This document shows, piece after piece, positions 17,447-25,209 of a stretch of 64,000 nt of DNA. The DNA lies in the NCBI GenBank assembly GCA_964610745.1, contig CAZSYL010000006.1:33501-97500 (forward strand), written 5' to 3'. The stretch's first letter is position 1. Each line of letters begins with the position of its first letter. Below the pieces are notes generated by a model that worked only from the letters and a program-made list of their open reading frames with translations, was not told the DNA's origin and searched no databases. A program made the position numbers and the translations under genes. This DNA comes from SHLQ01 sp964610745. GTDB taxonomy: Bacteria > Actinomycetota > Acidimicrobiia > Acidimicrobiales > SHLQ01.

Positions 17447-17865
17447 CGTTCCAAGACCTCTAGGTTGACGAGCCCCGCGCCTGAATCAGGTTCGTCGAGG
17501 TCGCGCACGACCGAAATGACCTCGACGGAATCGGCTTCCCCGACAACACGTGTTGCGATGTCGGAACAGAGCTCTCGAAGCTCACCATTGCTGACCGCAT
17601 CGGCGAGCACCCGCTCGGCGACGAGCGGGTCATCGGTCTGCGCAATTTGTTCGATCGACAGATCGATCGCCGCCCCCTCGGCATCGAATGCTCGCGCGGT
17701 CACAAACTCAGCGAGCGGTTCTCGCGCCGCTGCAAACATGGGCTGAGTCGAGAGCGGGAAGTCGTCAGACCTCGTGATCACCGGCAAGAACAACAACCCA
17801 ATGACGGCAATAGACGCGGTGGCCAACGCTGCCCGACCCCATTGTCCTATGCCAGCCGCTTCCAT
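17431..17865 (-). CDS. Small membrane-anchored protein, partner of the HTTM-like protein
   Basis: Protein of 144 aa with one N-terminal hydrophobic helix (about residues 12-30) and an acidic extracytoplasmic domain of about 110 residues, including the conserved-looking 'FPLSTQPMFA'. Many HTTM-type proteins sit next to a small one-helix protein of this size, and the gene here overlaps the HTTM-like gene by 16 bp. The function is unknown. It is divergent from the amidohydrolase at 17907. Confidence 0.65.
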   Translation of the reverse strand: MEAAGIGQWGRAALATASIAVIGLLFLPVITRSDDFPLSTQPMFAAAREPLAEFVTARAFDAEGAAIDLSIEQIAQTDDPLVAERVLADAVSNGELRELCSDIATRVVGEADSVEVISVVRDLDEPDSGAGLVNLEVLERCNVQ

Positions 17866-17906
17866 GACCCAACTGTATGCTTCATGCGGCTAAGGAAGGA
17901 CTCGCA

Positions 17907-19283
17907 ATGACTCAGACCGCTGATCTACTCATCGCGAATGCGGGTTTGATCGCCACAGTCGACGATGAACGCCGCGAAATCGCCGGCGGTTGGGTGGCCT
18001 GTACCGACGGTCTAATCACCGCGATCGGAACGTCCGCCGACGCTACGCCAGAGGCCACGAACACGATCGACGCAACGGATCAGCTCGTTACGCCCGGCCT
18101 GATCAACGCCCATCACCATCTGTTCCAGAATCTGACGCGGGCGTTCAAGCCAATGACCGACAAGCCGTTGTTCGGCTGGCTGCAGGCGTTGTATCCAATA
18201 TGGACCGCCAACATCGACGAAGAATCCGAATACCTCGCTGCCTGGGTAGGTCTCGGCGAACTCGCACTCTCGGGCTGCACCACTTCGACCGATCACCACT
18301 ACCTGCATCCCGTCCGCGCCGGTGATCTCCTCGGCGCCGAAATACGCGCCGCGCAAGATCTCGGCATGCGCTTCCACCCAACGTATGGATCGATGAGCCT
18401 GTCGGTCAAAGACGGTGGCCTGCCACCCGACGACGCGGTGCTGCCCGAGGAGGACATCCTCGCAAACTCAAAGATGAACGTCGAGCGCTGGCACGACCCC
18501 AGCCATGGTTCGATGATCCAGATCGCTCTCGCGCCGACGAGTCCGTTCACGGTGACGCCCGATTTGATGCGTCGCACCGCTGAGCTTGCCGAATCGCTCG
18601 ACGTTCGTCTCCACACCCATCTTGCTGAGAACGCCGAAGATGACGAGTTCGCAATTGCGACGTTCGGGATGCGGCCGGTCGATCTATATGAAGACGTCGG
18701 TTGGATGACCGATCGGACGTGGGGCGCTCACGTGGTACGCCCGAACCCAGAAGAAGTCGACCGCCTCGGCGCTGCCGGTGTCGGTATTGCTCACTGTCCA
18801 AGTTCAAACATGATCCTCAGCTCGGGGATTGCTCCATCGGTCGACCTGCGGCGCGCAGGCTGTCACGTGGGGCTCGGCTGTGACGGGTCATCTTCGGCTG
18901 ACAGTGCATCGATCTGGCAAGAAGCTCGTCTGGCGATGTTGCAAGGCAAGTTGAAGTCCGGAGCCGATGCTATGACTGCGCGCACGGCCCTCGAGATGGC
19001 GACCCGGGGCGGGGCGGGTTGTTTGGGTCGCGTTGGTGAGCTCGGTGAGATTTCCATCGGCGCAGTGGCCGATCTCGCTGTGTGGAAACTCGACGGACCG
19101 ATCTTTGCTGGCGTCGTGGACGACCTGATCGAGGGTTGGCTGCGTACCGGCCCCCATCAGGCTTGGCATACGATCGTGGCGGGCAGAGCCGTCGTCGAAA
19201 GCGGAGCACTCGTCAGCGACGATCTTGAAGAGAACCTCAAGGGTCACGCCAAGGCCGCGCGACGCTTTCGACTTCCGCTCTAG
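17907..19283 (+). CDS. 8-oxoguanine/guanine deaminase-like amidohydrolase
   Basis: Metal-dependent amidohydrolase (458 aa) of the hydroxyatrazine/8-oxoguanine deaminase group, removing an amino group from a purine or triazine ring. The composite beta-sandwich is at residues 1-62 and 'GLINAHHHLFQNLTRAF' gives the HxH (His69, His71). 'LHTHLAEN', 'HCPSSNMILSSG' and 'GLGCDGSSSADSASIWQEARLA' provide the remaining His and Asp ligands. Its start, ATG at 17907, follows AAGGAAGGA; an ATG 10 codons up lacks an RBS. Its stop overlaps that of the convergent mutase by 4 bp. With xanthine dehydrogenase and purine nucleoside phosphorylase nearby, a purine substrate is the best guess. Confidence 0.85.
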   Translation: MTQTADLLIANAGLIATVDDERREIAGGWVACTDGLITAIGTSADATPEATNTIDATDQLVTPGLINAHHHLFQNLTRAFKPMTDKPLFGWLQALYPIWTANIDEESEYLAAWVGLGELALSGCTTSTDHHYLHPVRAGDLLGAEIRAAQDLGMRFHPTYGSMSLSVKDGGLPPDDAVLPEEDILANSKMNVERWHDPSHGSMIQIALAPTSPFTVTPDLMRRTAELAESLDVRLHTHLAENAEDDEFAIATFGMRPVDLYEDVGWMTDRTWGAHVVRPNPEEVDRLGAAGVGIAHCPSSNMILSSGIAPSVDLRRAGCHVGLGCDGSSSADSASIWQEARLAMLQGKLKSGADAMTARTALEMATRGGAGCLGRVGELGEISIGAVADLAVWKLDGPIFAGVVDDLIEGWLRTGPHQAWHTIVAGRAVVESGALVSDDLEENLKGHAKAARRFRLPL

Positions 19284-20794
19284 GGCCGTTCTGCGGCCTC
19301 GGAAACCGCTATCGATCGCAGAACCTTCGATGCGAGCTCATCGAGGCGAGCTTGCGCTCGCTCTCTGCTATCGGCGACGGTTTCGAGGTACACCTTCAGC
19401 TTCGGTTCGGTTCCACTAGGACGGACGATGACCCGCCCGCCGTCGAGGATGTAAATCAAGGCATCGGTCGGTTGCAGACCTTGGAACCCGTCGATCAAAT
19501 CGATGACGTCGAGCACCTCAAGGGTGGCGATCATCGTTGGTGGCTCGGCCCGAAGCGCCAACATGGCGTTGGTCATGTCAGCCATTGGGTTTGTTCCATC
19601 GAATCGAGATGAAACCTGACCGGTCAGGTGATAGCCGTGGGTGGTGTAGATATCGGTCAGGTAGTCGTCGATACTCCGGCCTGAGTCCACGCACTGCGCA
19701 GCGAGCTTTGCAAAACGCAGGCCAGCCGAGATCCCGTCCTTGTCTCGAATACTCGGCTCCACCGAGTAGCCGAGTGCTTCTTCATAGGCGAATACCAGTG
19801 GCTCGTTCGTGCCGTCCCCGGCACGAGCCAGCCATTTGAAGCCCGTGAGTGTGGTGTGGCAAGTAACTTCGGCCGCTGCAGCGACCTTCGACAGCAACGA
19901 CGACGAAACAATGGTCGTTGCAACCGAACGAGACCCCGTTGTTTGGTCGAGGATGCTCGAGCCGAGCAGTACTCCAATCTCGTCGCCGGTCAGCCGTTCC
20001 CAACCGCGCCCTCGCTGTACGGCAACGGCCAGACGATCTGCGTCCGGATCGTTTGCCAGAATGATGTCCGCATCGACCTCATCAGCCAACTCGATTACCA
20101 GATCGAGCGTTCCTGATTCCTCAGGGTTTGGGAACGGTGCCGTGGGAAAGTCAGGGTCAGGTTCGTGCTGCTCAGGAACGCTATGGACTACATGCCCCGC
20201 GGCGTTGAGCGCTCGGACAAACAGGTCGCCGCCAACGCCATGCATAGCCGTGTACGCAATAGTTAGGCCAGGCGAGTCGACGCTCGGATCCTTGTCGATC
20301 GTCTGGAGATATAGCTCGATCTCGCGACTACCCAGAATGGTCACGCTGTCAGGCAGCTCGACGTCAACCGAGTCTGGCCAGGGCTCGGCGGCCATCAACG
20401 CTTCGATCAAAGCAGCGTCCTCGAGCAATATTTGTCCACCGTCGGCCGCATACACCTTGTATCCGTTGTCAGTCGCAGGGTTGTGACTCGCCGTGACCAT
20501 GACCCCACCCGCGGCGCCGATGCGTACGACCTCATGGGCGACGACCGGAGTCGGTACGGGTTCGACAAAGATGTGCGCATCGTGTCCGGCTTCCGCGAGC
20601 ACTCGGGCGGTCACGTTCGCAAAGTCTCCACTGCCGTACCTCGCGTCTCGACCAATCACGAGGGTGGACGCCTCCGGTAGCCATTGCGCGACTGCCCTTG
20701 CCACCTGTTCGATCGTCTGCACATTCATCGAGAGCGGGCCGTCGCCCAACGGAGCGCGTAGGCCCGCGGTTCCGAAGTGAAGACGATCTGCCAT
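19280..20794 (-). CDS. Phosphohexomutase-family protein, probable phosphopentomutase (PGM2-like)
   Basis: Enzyme of 504 aa of the alpha-D-phosphohexomutase superfamily. The N-terminus 'FGTAGLRAPLGDGPLSMN' is typical of the PGM2/PgcA branch. 'VMVTASHNPATDNGYKVY' has the phosphorylated Ser (about 103), 'ANDPDADRLAVA' is the Mg loop and 'RPSGTEPKLKVYLE' the phosphate-binding C-terminal loop. It starts 4 bp after the purine nucleoside phosphorylase gene. That phosphorylase yields ribose-1-phosphate, which PGM2-type enzymes convert to ribose-5-phosphate, so a phosphopentomutase role is likely. Phosphoglucomutase activity is the alternative. Confidence 0.85.
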   Translation of the reverse strand: MADRLHFGTAGLRAPLGDGPLSMNVQTIEQVARAVAQWLPEASTLVIGRDARYGSGDFANVTARVLAEAGHDAHIFVEPVPTPVVAHEVVRIGAAGGVMVTASHNPATDNGYKVYAADGGQILLEDAALIEALMAAEPWPDSVDVELPDSVTILGSREIELYLQTIDKDPSVDSPGLTIAYTAMHGVGGDLFVRALNAAGHVVHSVPEQHEPDPDFPTAPFPNPEESGTLDLVIELADEVDADIILANDPDADRLAVAVQRGRGWERLTGDEIGVLLGSSILDQTTGSRSVATTIVSSSLLSKVAAAAEVTCHTTLTGFKWLARAGDGTNEPLVFAYEEALGYSVEPSIRDKDGISAGLRFAKLAAQCVDSGRSIDDYLTDIYTTHGYHLTGQVSSRFDGTNPMADMTNAMLALRAEPPTMIATLEVLDVIDLIDGFQGLQPTDALIYILDGGRVIVRPSGTEPKLKVYLETVADSRERAQARLDELASKVLRSIAVSEAAERP

Positions 20795-20798
20795 TGGC

Positions 20799-21506
20799 TT
20801 AGCTCGCAGCGATTGCAGTGCGCAGGCCGAGTTCGAGCATCTCGTCCACGGTGAGCTGACGTTCGTCAGAGCTGAGGTGTTCTTGGTTCACGAGATGATC
20901 CGTGATGGTGAACATCGAGAGTGCTTCAGCACCCTCGATGGCGCAGACCGAGTACAGGGCAGCCGTTTCCATCTCGACAGCCAGGACTCCGTTCGCCGTG
21001 TGGTGTTCCTGTGCGTCATCATTGGCCTCGTAGAAGATGTCGCTCGTGAACACGGTTCCGACGGCAAGGTTGATGGCATTCTCAGACGCAACCGCGGTAA
21101 CGACGTCCAACATGCGAGGCGTTGCCTCGATCGGCGACGGGGCGCCGAGAAGTTCAGGCATGTTGGAGTTGGTGACTGCATCGGCGGCCACGACGATCTG
21201 ACGCAGCTGGAGATCGGGAGCATAGGCACCTGCTGTACCGACGCGGATGAGCCGTTGAACGTCGTAGTGCCGAACGAGTTCGGTGATGTAGATCGCCGCA
21301 GAAGGCATCCCCATCCCCGAGGCCATGACCGAAACCCGTTCGCCCGAGAAGGTACCCGTGAACCCGAGCATGCCCCGGACGTTGGTGACCTCCTCCGCGT
21401 CATCGAGAAACGTCTCGGCAATATGTCTGGCACGAAGCGGGTCGCCCGGCATGAGAACCGTCGGCGCGAATGCTCCGTCAACCGCGTTGATGTGGGGAGT
21501 AGGCAC
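20799..21506 (-). CDS. deoD: Purine nucleoside phosphorylase, DeoD type
   Basis: Hexameric-type phosphorylase (235 aa) cleaving purine nucleosides with phosphate to base and ribose-1-phosphate. The sequence follows E. coli DeoD closely: 'PTPHINAVDGAFAPTVLMPGDPLRA', 'VNVRGMLGFTG'-like, 'RVGTAGAY', 'VEMETAALY' and 'TITDHLV', whose Asp is the catalytic acid. I take the GTG at 21506 ('VPTPHINA') as start because family homology begins there; a TTG nine codons up only adds unrelated residues. It is followed by the mutase 4 bp downstream. Hairpin repeat copy 1 lies 39 bp upstream of the start. Confidence 0.93.
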   Translation of the reverse strand: MPTPHINAVDGAFAPTVLMPGDPLRARHIAETFLDDAEEVTNVRGMLGFTGTFSGERVSVMASGMGMPSAAIYITELVRHYDVQRLIRVGTAGAYAPDLQLRQIVVAADAVTNSNMPELLGAPSPIEATPRMLDVVTAVASENAINLAVGTVFTSDIFYEANDDAQEHHTANGVLAVEMETAALYSVCAIEGAEALSMFTITDHLVNQEHLSSDERQLTVDEMLELGLRTAIAAS

Positions 21507-21544
21507 GTCGAAAGTCTGCCACACCCACCCCAAGCCCCCACCAA

Positions 21545-21593
21545 GATTTGTGATGACTTTCCCACCGCATAGGTCGGAAAGTCATCACAAATC
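21545..21593. repeat. Hairpin repeat, copy 1 (3' side of nuclease gene)
   Basis: Inverted repeat with an 18-bp perfect stem (21545-21562 with 21576-21593) around a 13-nt centre containing ACC-GCATA-GGT. It is nearly identical to copy 2 at 22530-22576, in the same orientation. The nuclease gene's stop codon (TGA at 21587-21585) lies inside its right arm. It could act as a terminator, but the shared sequence is too long for chance. Confidence 0.85.
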
Positions 21594-22487
21594 CAACAGG
21601 TCGGTCAGGATGCGAGCGCATCTGGCTGGCTGATCCTTGAGATCCGTAGCGGTGAAGCGGATTGGAGTCCACCCTGCCCGGACTAACTGATTCTGTCGAA
21701 ACCCATCGTCGGCGATTTGGAGCGGCGACGAGTGATGCGCAGCACCATCGACCTCAACAAACACGCGCTGATGGATCCATGCAAAGTCGAGCCGAAAGAG
21801 CCGGCCATCTACTCGTACCGGCAACTGAGGGACCGGCGGAGCAATCCGGAAGCGCTCACAAATCTCGAGAAAGTGGATCTCGAGTCCCGACTCGGTGAAC
21901 TGCACCTTGTCAGGCAGTGCTTTGAGCACTCGGTCGAGCACTCCGGTGCCGTTTCGTCCCTGCTTACTTGTTCGCCTGCGCATGTTCCATAGATCTCGCG
22001 GGGTCACCAACTGGGTCGCGACGGCGTGACGGAGAATTCGATGAACCTCAGTCTCAGGAAAGATCAGGCCAAGGTCACATATCGTGCGTTCGGGAGTGGT
22101 CACGGGGATCCCGTCGATCTCGGTGCGATCTTTGTCTTCAAAGTCCCGAGAGCGATGAACTGTGGCGCCATCGATCGATGCATTCCGAGGGTAACGAATG
22201 ACAACTTCGTATTCGTCGTCGATCGTTCGAAACCCCCAAAGGCGCGCGGCTGAGCGATGAGATGCTGCGGCTCGCCCCGCCCGCAGCACCGCCACCAGTA
22301 GCTCTTGTTCCCACGTCGACCGAGTCCCAGCGAGCTGAAAAACGCCGCGTGCACGACGTGCAAAAACTCCCGAGGAAACTCGCTGGGCTACCATCCGCTC
22401 GGAATATCCCGCCGCGAGCAGTTGCGCGGCGGTGAGCAGACCGTGCTGATGGGCGGCCAATGCACTGAGATTGGTGAAGTCTTCCAT
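21585..22487 (-). CDS. PD-(D/E)XK nuclease-like protein with AbiEi-type N-terminal domain (DUF559)
   Basis: Protein of 300 aa. The N-terminal about 60 residues ('LAAHQHGLLTAAQLLAAGYSERMVAQRVSSGVF') form the winged-HTH-like AbiEi_4 domain. The C-terminal about 100 residues are DUF559/Vsr-like, with catalytic candidates in 'FTESGLEIHFLE', 'FRLDFAWIHQRVFVEVDGAAHH' (Asp and ExD) and 'RQNQLVRAGW'. I start at ATG 22487; an in-frame ATG at 22571 lies within hairpin copy 2 and would add residues encoded by the repeat. The gene is bracketed by two hairpin copies and interrupts an otherwise metabolic region, which suggests it inserted there. A defence, repair or mobility role is possible but unproven. 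Confidence 0.8.
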   Translation of the reverse strand: MEDFTNLSALAAHQHGLLTAAQLLAAGYSERMVAQRVSSGVFARRARGVFQLAGTRSTWEQELLVAVLRAGRAAASHRSAARLWGFRTIDDEYEVVIRYPRNASIDGATVHRSRDFEDKDRTEIDGIPVTTPERTICDLGLIFPETEVHRILRHAVATQLVTPRDLWNMRRRTSKQGRNGTGVLDRVLKALPDKVQFTESGLEIHFLEICERFRIAPPVPQLPVRVDGRLFRLDFAWIHQRVFVEVDGAAHHSSPLQIADDGFRQNQLVRAGWTPIRFTATDLKDQPARCARILTDLLDL

Positions 22488-22529
22488 CACCAAAGTTGTA
22501 GCCACGCCCTCTGACAGCCGTGCCCAAGA

Positions 22530-22576
22530 TTTGTGATGAGTTTCCGACCGCATAGGTCGGAAAGTCATCACAAATG
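22530..22576. repeat. Hairpin repeat, copy 2 (5' side of nuclease gene)
   Basis: Inverted repeat with a 21-bp stem and one mismatch (22530-22550 with 22556-22576), loop GCATA. It matches copy 1 over about 48 positions with only a few differences, and the similarity runs on for a few bases (CTTGG on the minus strand) beyond the arm. It lies between the stop of the upstream PLP enzyme gene and the nuclease start and overlaps the last bases of the PLP gene. Confidence 0.85.
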
Positions 22577-23659
22577 CTGGCGGTCGATGCCGGTGAAGAG
22601 GAGGACGACTCGCTCGGAGGTGGCAGGTGGTTGAGTCAGCAGACCAGACAAGCCTGACGCTCCGGTCGGGCAGACTGGAATGTCGGTGTACTCGTGCGCC
22701 ATCTGGTAAGCCCTGACGACGAAGTCTTCCGAGGCAACGATTGGTTCGCCACCGGTTTCGTGAGTGCGCTTCAAGAGCGGCAACCAGTCATAGGTGACGT
22801 CGTCGAGGATTCCCGTCGCGGAGCTCTGCGGATCGTCCCAAGCCCACATGTAGTGACCGGGCGATGCCGCTGCTGCCTCGAAGTCAAACTCCGGTGCCAG
22901 CAGGTCCCACGCGCGTCGCAGAGGCGCACACCCCTCTGCTTGGACGGGATGCAGACGCGCCGTCGGGATCGCCATTGAGACCGCGGTCGACAACGCTCCC
23001 CCGCCAACCTGGATGTAAAGCGAGTCAATATTGGAGATCTGCTCAGCGAGCTCCCACCCGAGCGTTCGTCCCCCATCGAAGGTCGTTGGGGTATCGGTGC
23101 CCTGCACGCTGAACGCGCCGGCACCATTCTCAACAGCTTCGCGGAAACGCAGGTACGCCGGGTCGCCGACCTCGCCCTCGCGGCGCTCACTTGAATGCAC
23201 CGAAGCGGAAAGCTCGGTCAAGCGGCTCACGATCGACTCGTCGGCCCACGTCGGCACGAACACGTCGAGTGGACGCTGCATCGCCGCCGCAACAACCCCC
23301 GCTCCCATGGCCGCGTTTCCGCAGCTAGCGATTGCGAGACGTTCGGTCTTTGGAGCTCCCATGGCTTCGGCGACCAACATGTGGATTGCCGCACCCATGA
23401 GATGACGCGCCTTGTGAGACCCTCCGACGTTGTGGGGCTCGGCCTTAATCCAAAGGTCGATATCGAGCCCTGCCGCCACAGCGAGCGCCGTGGCGTGAAC
23501 GACCGGAGTCTCCACAAACCCGTGACCCTCAATACCAGCGATTGCCGAGTCGAGCGACGACACGATGTCGACCCACTGCTCGTCGCTCATCTCGCCGGAA
23601 CGGACCGGCGCATAACTATCGAGTCGCTCGCGATACCGCAGAAAAGGGTTAGGACTCAC
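22568..23659 (-). CDS. PLP-dependent lyase, threonine synthase/dehydratase-like
   Basis: Fold-type II PLP enzyme (363 aa). 'GGSHKARHLMGAAIH' carries the Schiff-base Lys, 'ASCGNAAMGAGVVAAAM' is the substrate loop and 'YIQVGGGALSTAVSMAI' the Gly-rich phosphate loop. It starts with a GTG overlapping the stop of the upstream PLP gene (GTGA), so the two are coupled and both belong to the operon led by the ssnA-like gene. E. coli pairs SsnA and XdhD with the diaminopropionate ammonia-lyase YgeX, so an ammonia-lyase step on a purine ring fragment is plausible. The closest look is threonine synthase-like and the substrate is not determined. The last codons run into hairpin copy 2. Confidence 0.78.
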   Translation of the reverse strand: MSPNPFLRYRERLDSYAPVRSGEMSDEQWVDIVSSLDSAIAGIEGHGFVETPVVHATALAVAAGLDIDLWIKAEPHNVGGSHKARHLMGAAIHMLVAEAMGAPKTERLAIASCGNAAMGAGVVAAAMQRPLDVFVPTWADESIVSRLTELSASVHSSERREGEVGDPAYLRFREAVENGAGAFSVQGTDTPTTFDGGRTLGWELAEQISNIDSLYIQVGGGALSTAVSMAIPTARLHPVQAEGCAPLRRAWDLLAPEFDFEAAAASPGHYMWAWDDPQSSATGILDDVTYDWLPLLKRTHETGGEPIVASEDFVVRAYQMAHEYTDIPVCPTGASGLSGLLTQPPATSERVVLLFTGIDRQHL

Positions 23660-25191
23660 TCGAAGCTCGCACCGGTGGCTTCGTTGAAACCTTCGATCAT
23701 CGTGTCCCACTTATCGGCAAGACCTCGCAAACCGCTCCACCAATCCTGGCTGCGACGAACCTCGAAGTCGGGAATGTCCACGCCCTGCTGTTCAACCCAC
23801 GTGTAGTAGCCGAGGTTGAACACCCGGTTGCGTTCGATCTCGCCCATCTCCAGATGCTCGGTTGGCAGACCGGTCAGATGGTTCTCAAAGACCTCGTTTG
23901 CGTCGGAGTCTTCGAACCCACCGGCGTAGTACTCGCTCATGATCCGTTCACGATCGGAGTTGTACAAGTCCGAGCCATCGGTCGCCACTGACATTACGAC
24001 ATCGGTTGGACCGAGGTTCATGGCCTTGGCTGCCGTAATCGCTCCCAGTGTGTTCGCGATCGATGAGTACCCAAAGTCGATCAGCATGTCGACCAACAGT
24101 GGGTCCATGCCCCGTTCGGCCAGCACACGCTTGCCAGCCGGCGTGTTGAACATGATGTCGAGACGGTTGGTCGAGTCATCACTGACCCCTACGACGAGAT
24201 CGGTGTTCGTGACGTTATGGATCAGCGGCACGTGCTTGTCGCCAATGCCTTGGATGTTGTGCTCTCCGAAGCCGTTGTAGAGCAACGTCGGACATTCGAG
24301 TGCCTCGACGGCGACGATCTTGCTTCCGTGCTGGTCCTTGAGATAGTCACCCGCAGCGAGAGTGCCCGCCGAGCCCGAGGCGGAGACGTAGGCTGCCAAG
24401 TTGCCGCCGGAGTCCTTGGTGACGTGATTGAAGACCGCTTCCATCGAAGGACCGGTTACCGAGTAGTGACCGACATGGTTGGAGAACTCGCTGAACTGAT
24501 TGAGGATCACGTTGGTGGGGTCGAGCGAGAGTTCGTTGCAGGCGTCGTAGATCTCCTTGACGTTGCTCTCCGTGCCGAAAGTCTTGATGACGTCCTCGTC
24601 GGGGTTGATCGTCCACCGATTGAGCCACTCAAAGCGCTCTCGACTCATGCCTTCGGGCAAGATGGCGACACCGCGAACGTCCATGATCCTGCTGATGGCG
24701 ATTCCGCCGCGCGCATAGTTGCCGGTCGACGGCCAAATCGCTCGATTCTGCGTGGGGTCGAACCGGCCCGTTACGAGGCGTGCGACCAGACAGCTATATG
24801 CAGCGAGCACCTTATGGGCTCGAATCATCGGAAAGCGGTTGCCGAATGCGAGCACGATTCGCGCGTCGACGCCGGTCATTTCGCTCGGAAGTTCGATATG
24901 GGTGGGGACGTCGACAAAGCCCGGGAAGTTGTCACCCGGCGCATCGGCGTGTTCGTTGTACCAATGAACGCGGAACAGGTTTCGTGCGTCCGCCGCATCC
25001 TTTTCAACGGTCTGCAACTGATCGACGATCGTCTGCGGGATCGTCGATGGAGTGCGCAGTTGAGCAAACGTCGGTAGAACGATGTTCTGTTCGCGGAAGC
25101 GCTGAACGGCATTGTCGTATGTGGTCTGCCCATCGGGAGCAAACTCGCCAAAGATAGCCAGTCCGGGAGTTGCGGTCTCGGTGTTCGTCAT
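23656..25191 (-). CDS. PLP-dependent enzyme, long fold-type II family
   Basis: Protein of 511 aa. 'RFPMIRAHKVLAAYSCLVARL' provides the probable PLP Lys, 'IWPSTGNYARGGIAISRI' the Ser-Thr-Gly-Asn loop and 'YVSASGSAGTLAAGDYL' a Gly-rich loop, all as in cysteine synthase/threonine dehydratase folds. It is longer than typical members (about 350 aa) because of N- and C-terminal extensions. It lies 18 bp downstream of the ssnA-like gene and overlaps the next PLP gene. The location in a palindrome-controlled purine operon suggests action on an amino-acid-like product of ring opening. I cannot name the substrate. Confidence 0.75.
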   Translation of the reverse strand: MTNTETATPGLAIFGEFAPDGQTTYDNAVQRFREQNIVLPTFAQLRTPSTIPQTIVDQLQTVEKDAADARNLFRVHWYNEHADAPGDNFPGFVDVPTHIELPSEMTGVDARIVLAFGNRFPMIRAHKVLAAYSCLVARLVTGRFDPTQNRAIWPSTGNYARGGIAISRIMDVRGVAILPEGMSRERFEWLNRWTINPDEDVIKTFGTESNVKEIYDACNELSLDPTNVILNQFSEFSNHVGHYSVTGPSMEAVFNHVTKDSGGNLAAYVSASGSAGTLAAGDYLKDQHGSKIVAVEALECPTLLYNGFGEHNIQGIGDKHVPLIHNVTNTDLVVGVSDDSTNRLDIMFNTPAGKRVLAERGMDPLLVDMLIDFGYSSIANTLGAITAAKAMNLGPTDVVMSVATDGSDLYNSDRERIMSEYYAGGFEDSDANEVFENHLTGLPTEHLEMGEIERNRVFNLGYYTWVEQQGVDIPDFEVRRSQDWWSGLRGLADKWDTMIEGFNEATGASFE

Positions 25192-25209
25192 TGAATGTCC
25201 ATTCGTTTC

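Noticed and set aside
22488..22571. Longer start of the nuclease gene inside hairpin copy 2
   Set aside because: The added residues are encoded by the repeat itself; family-like sequence begins at 22487.
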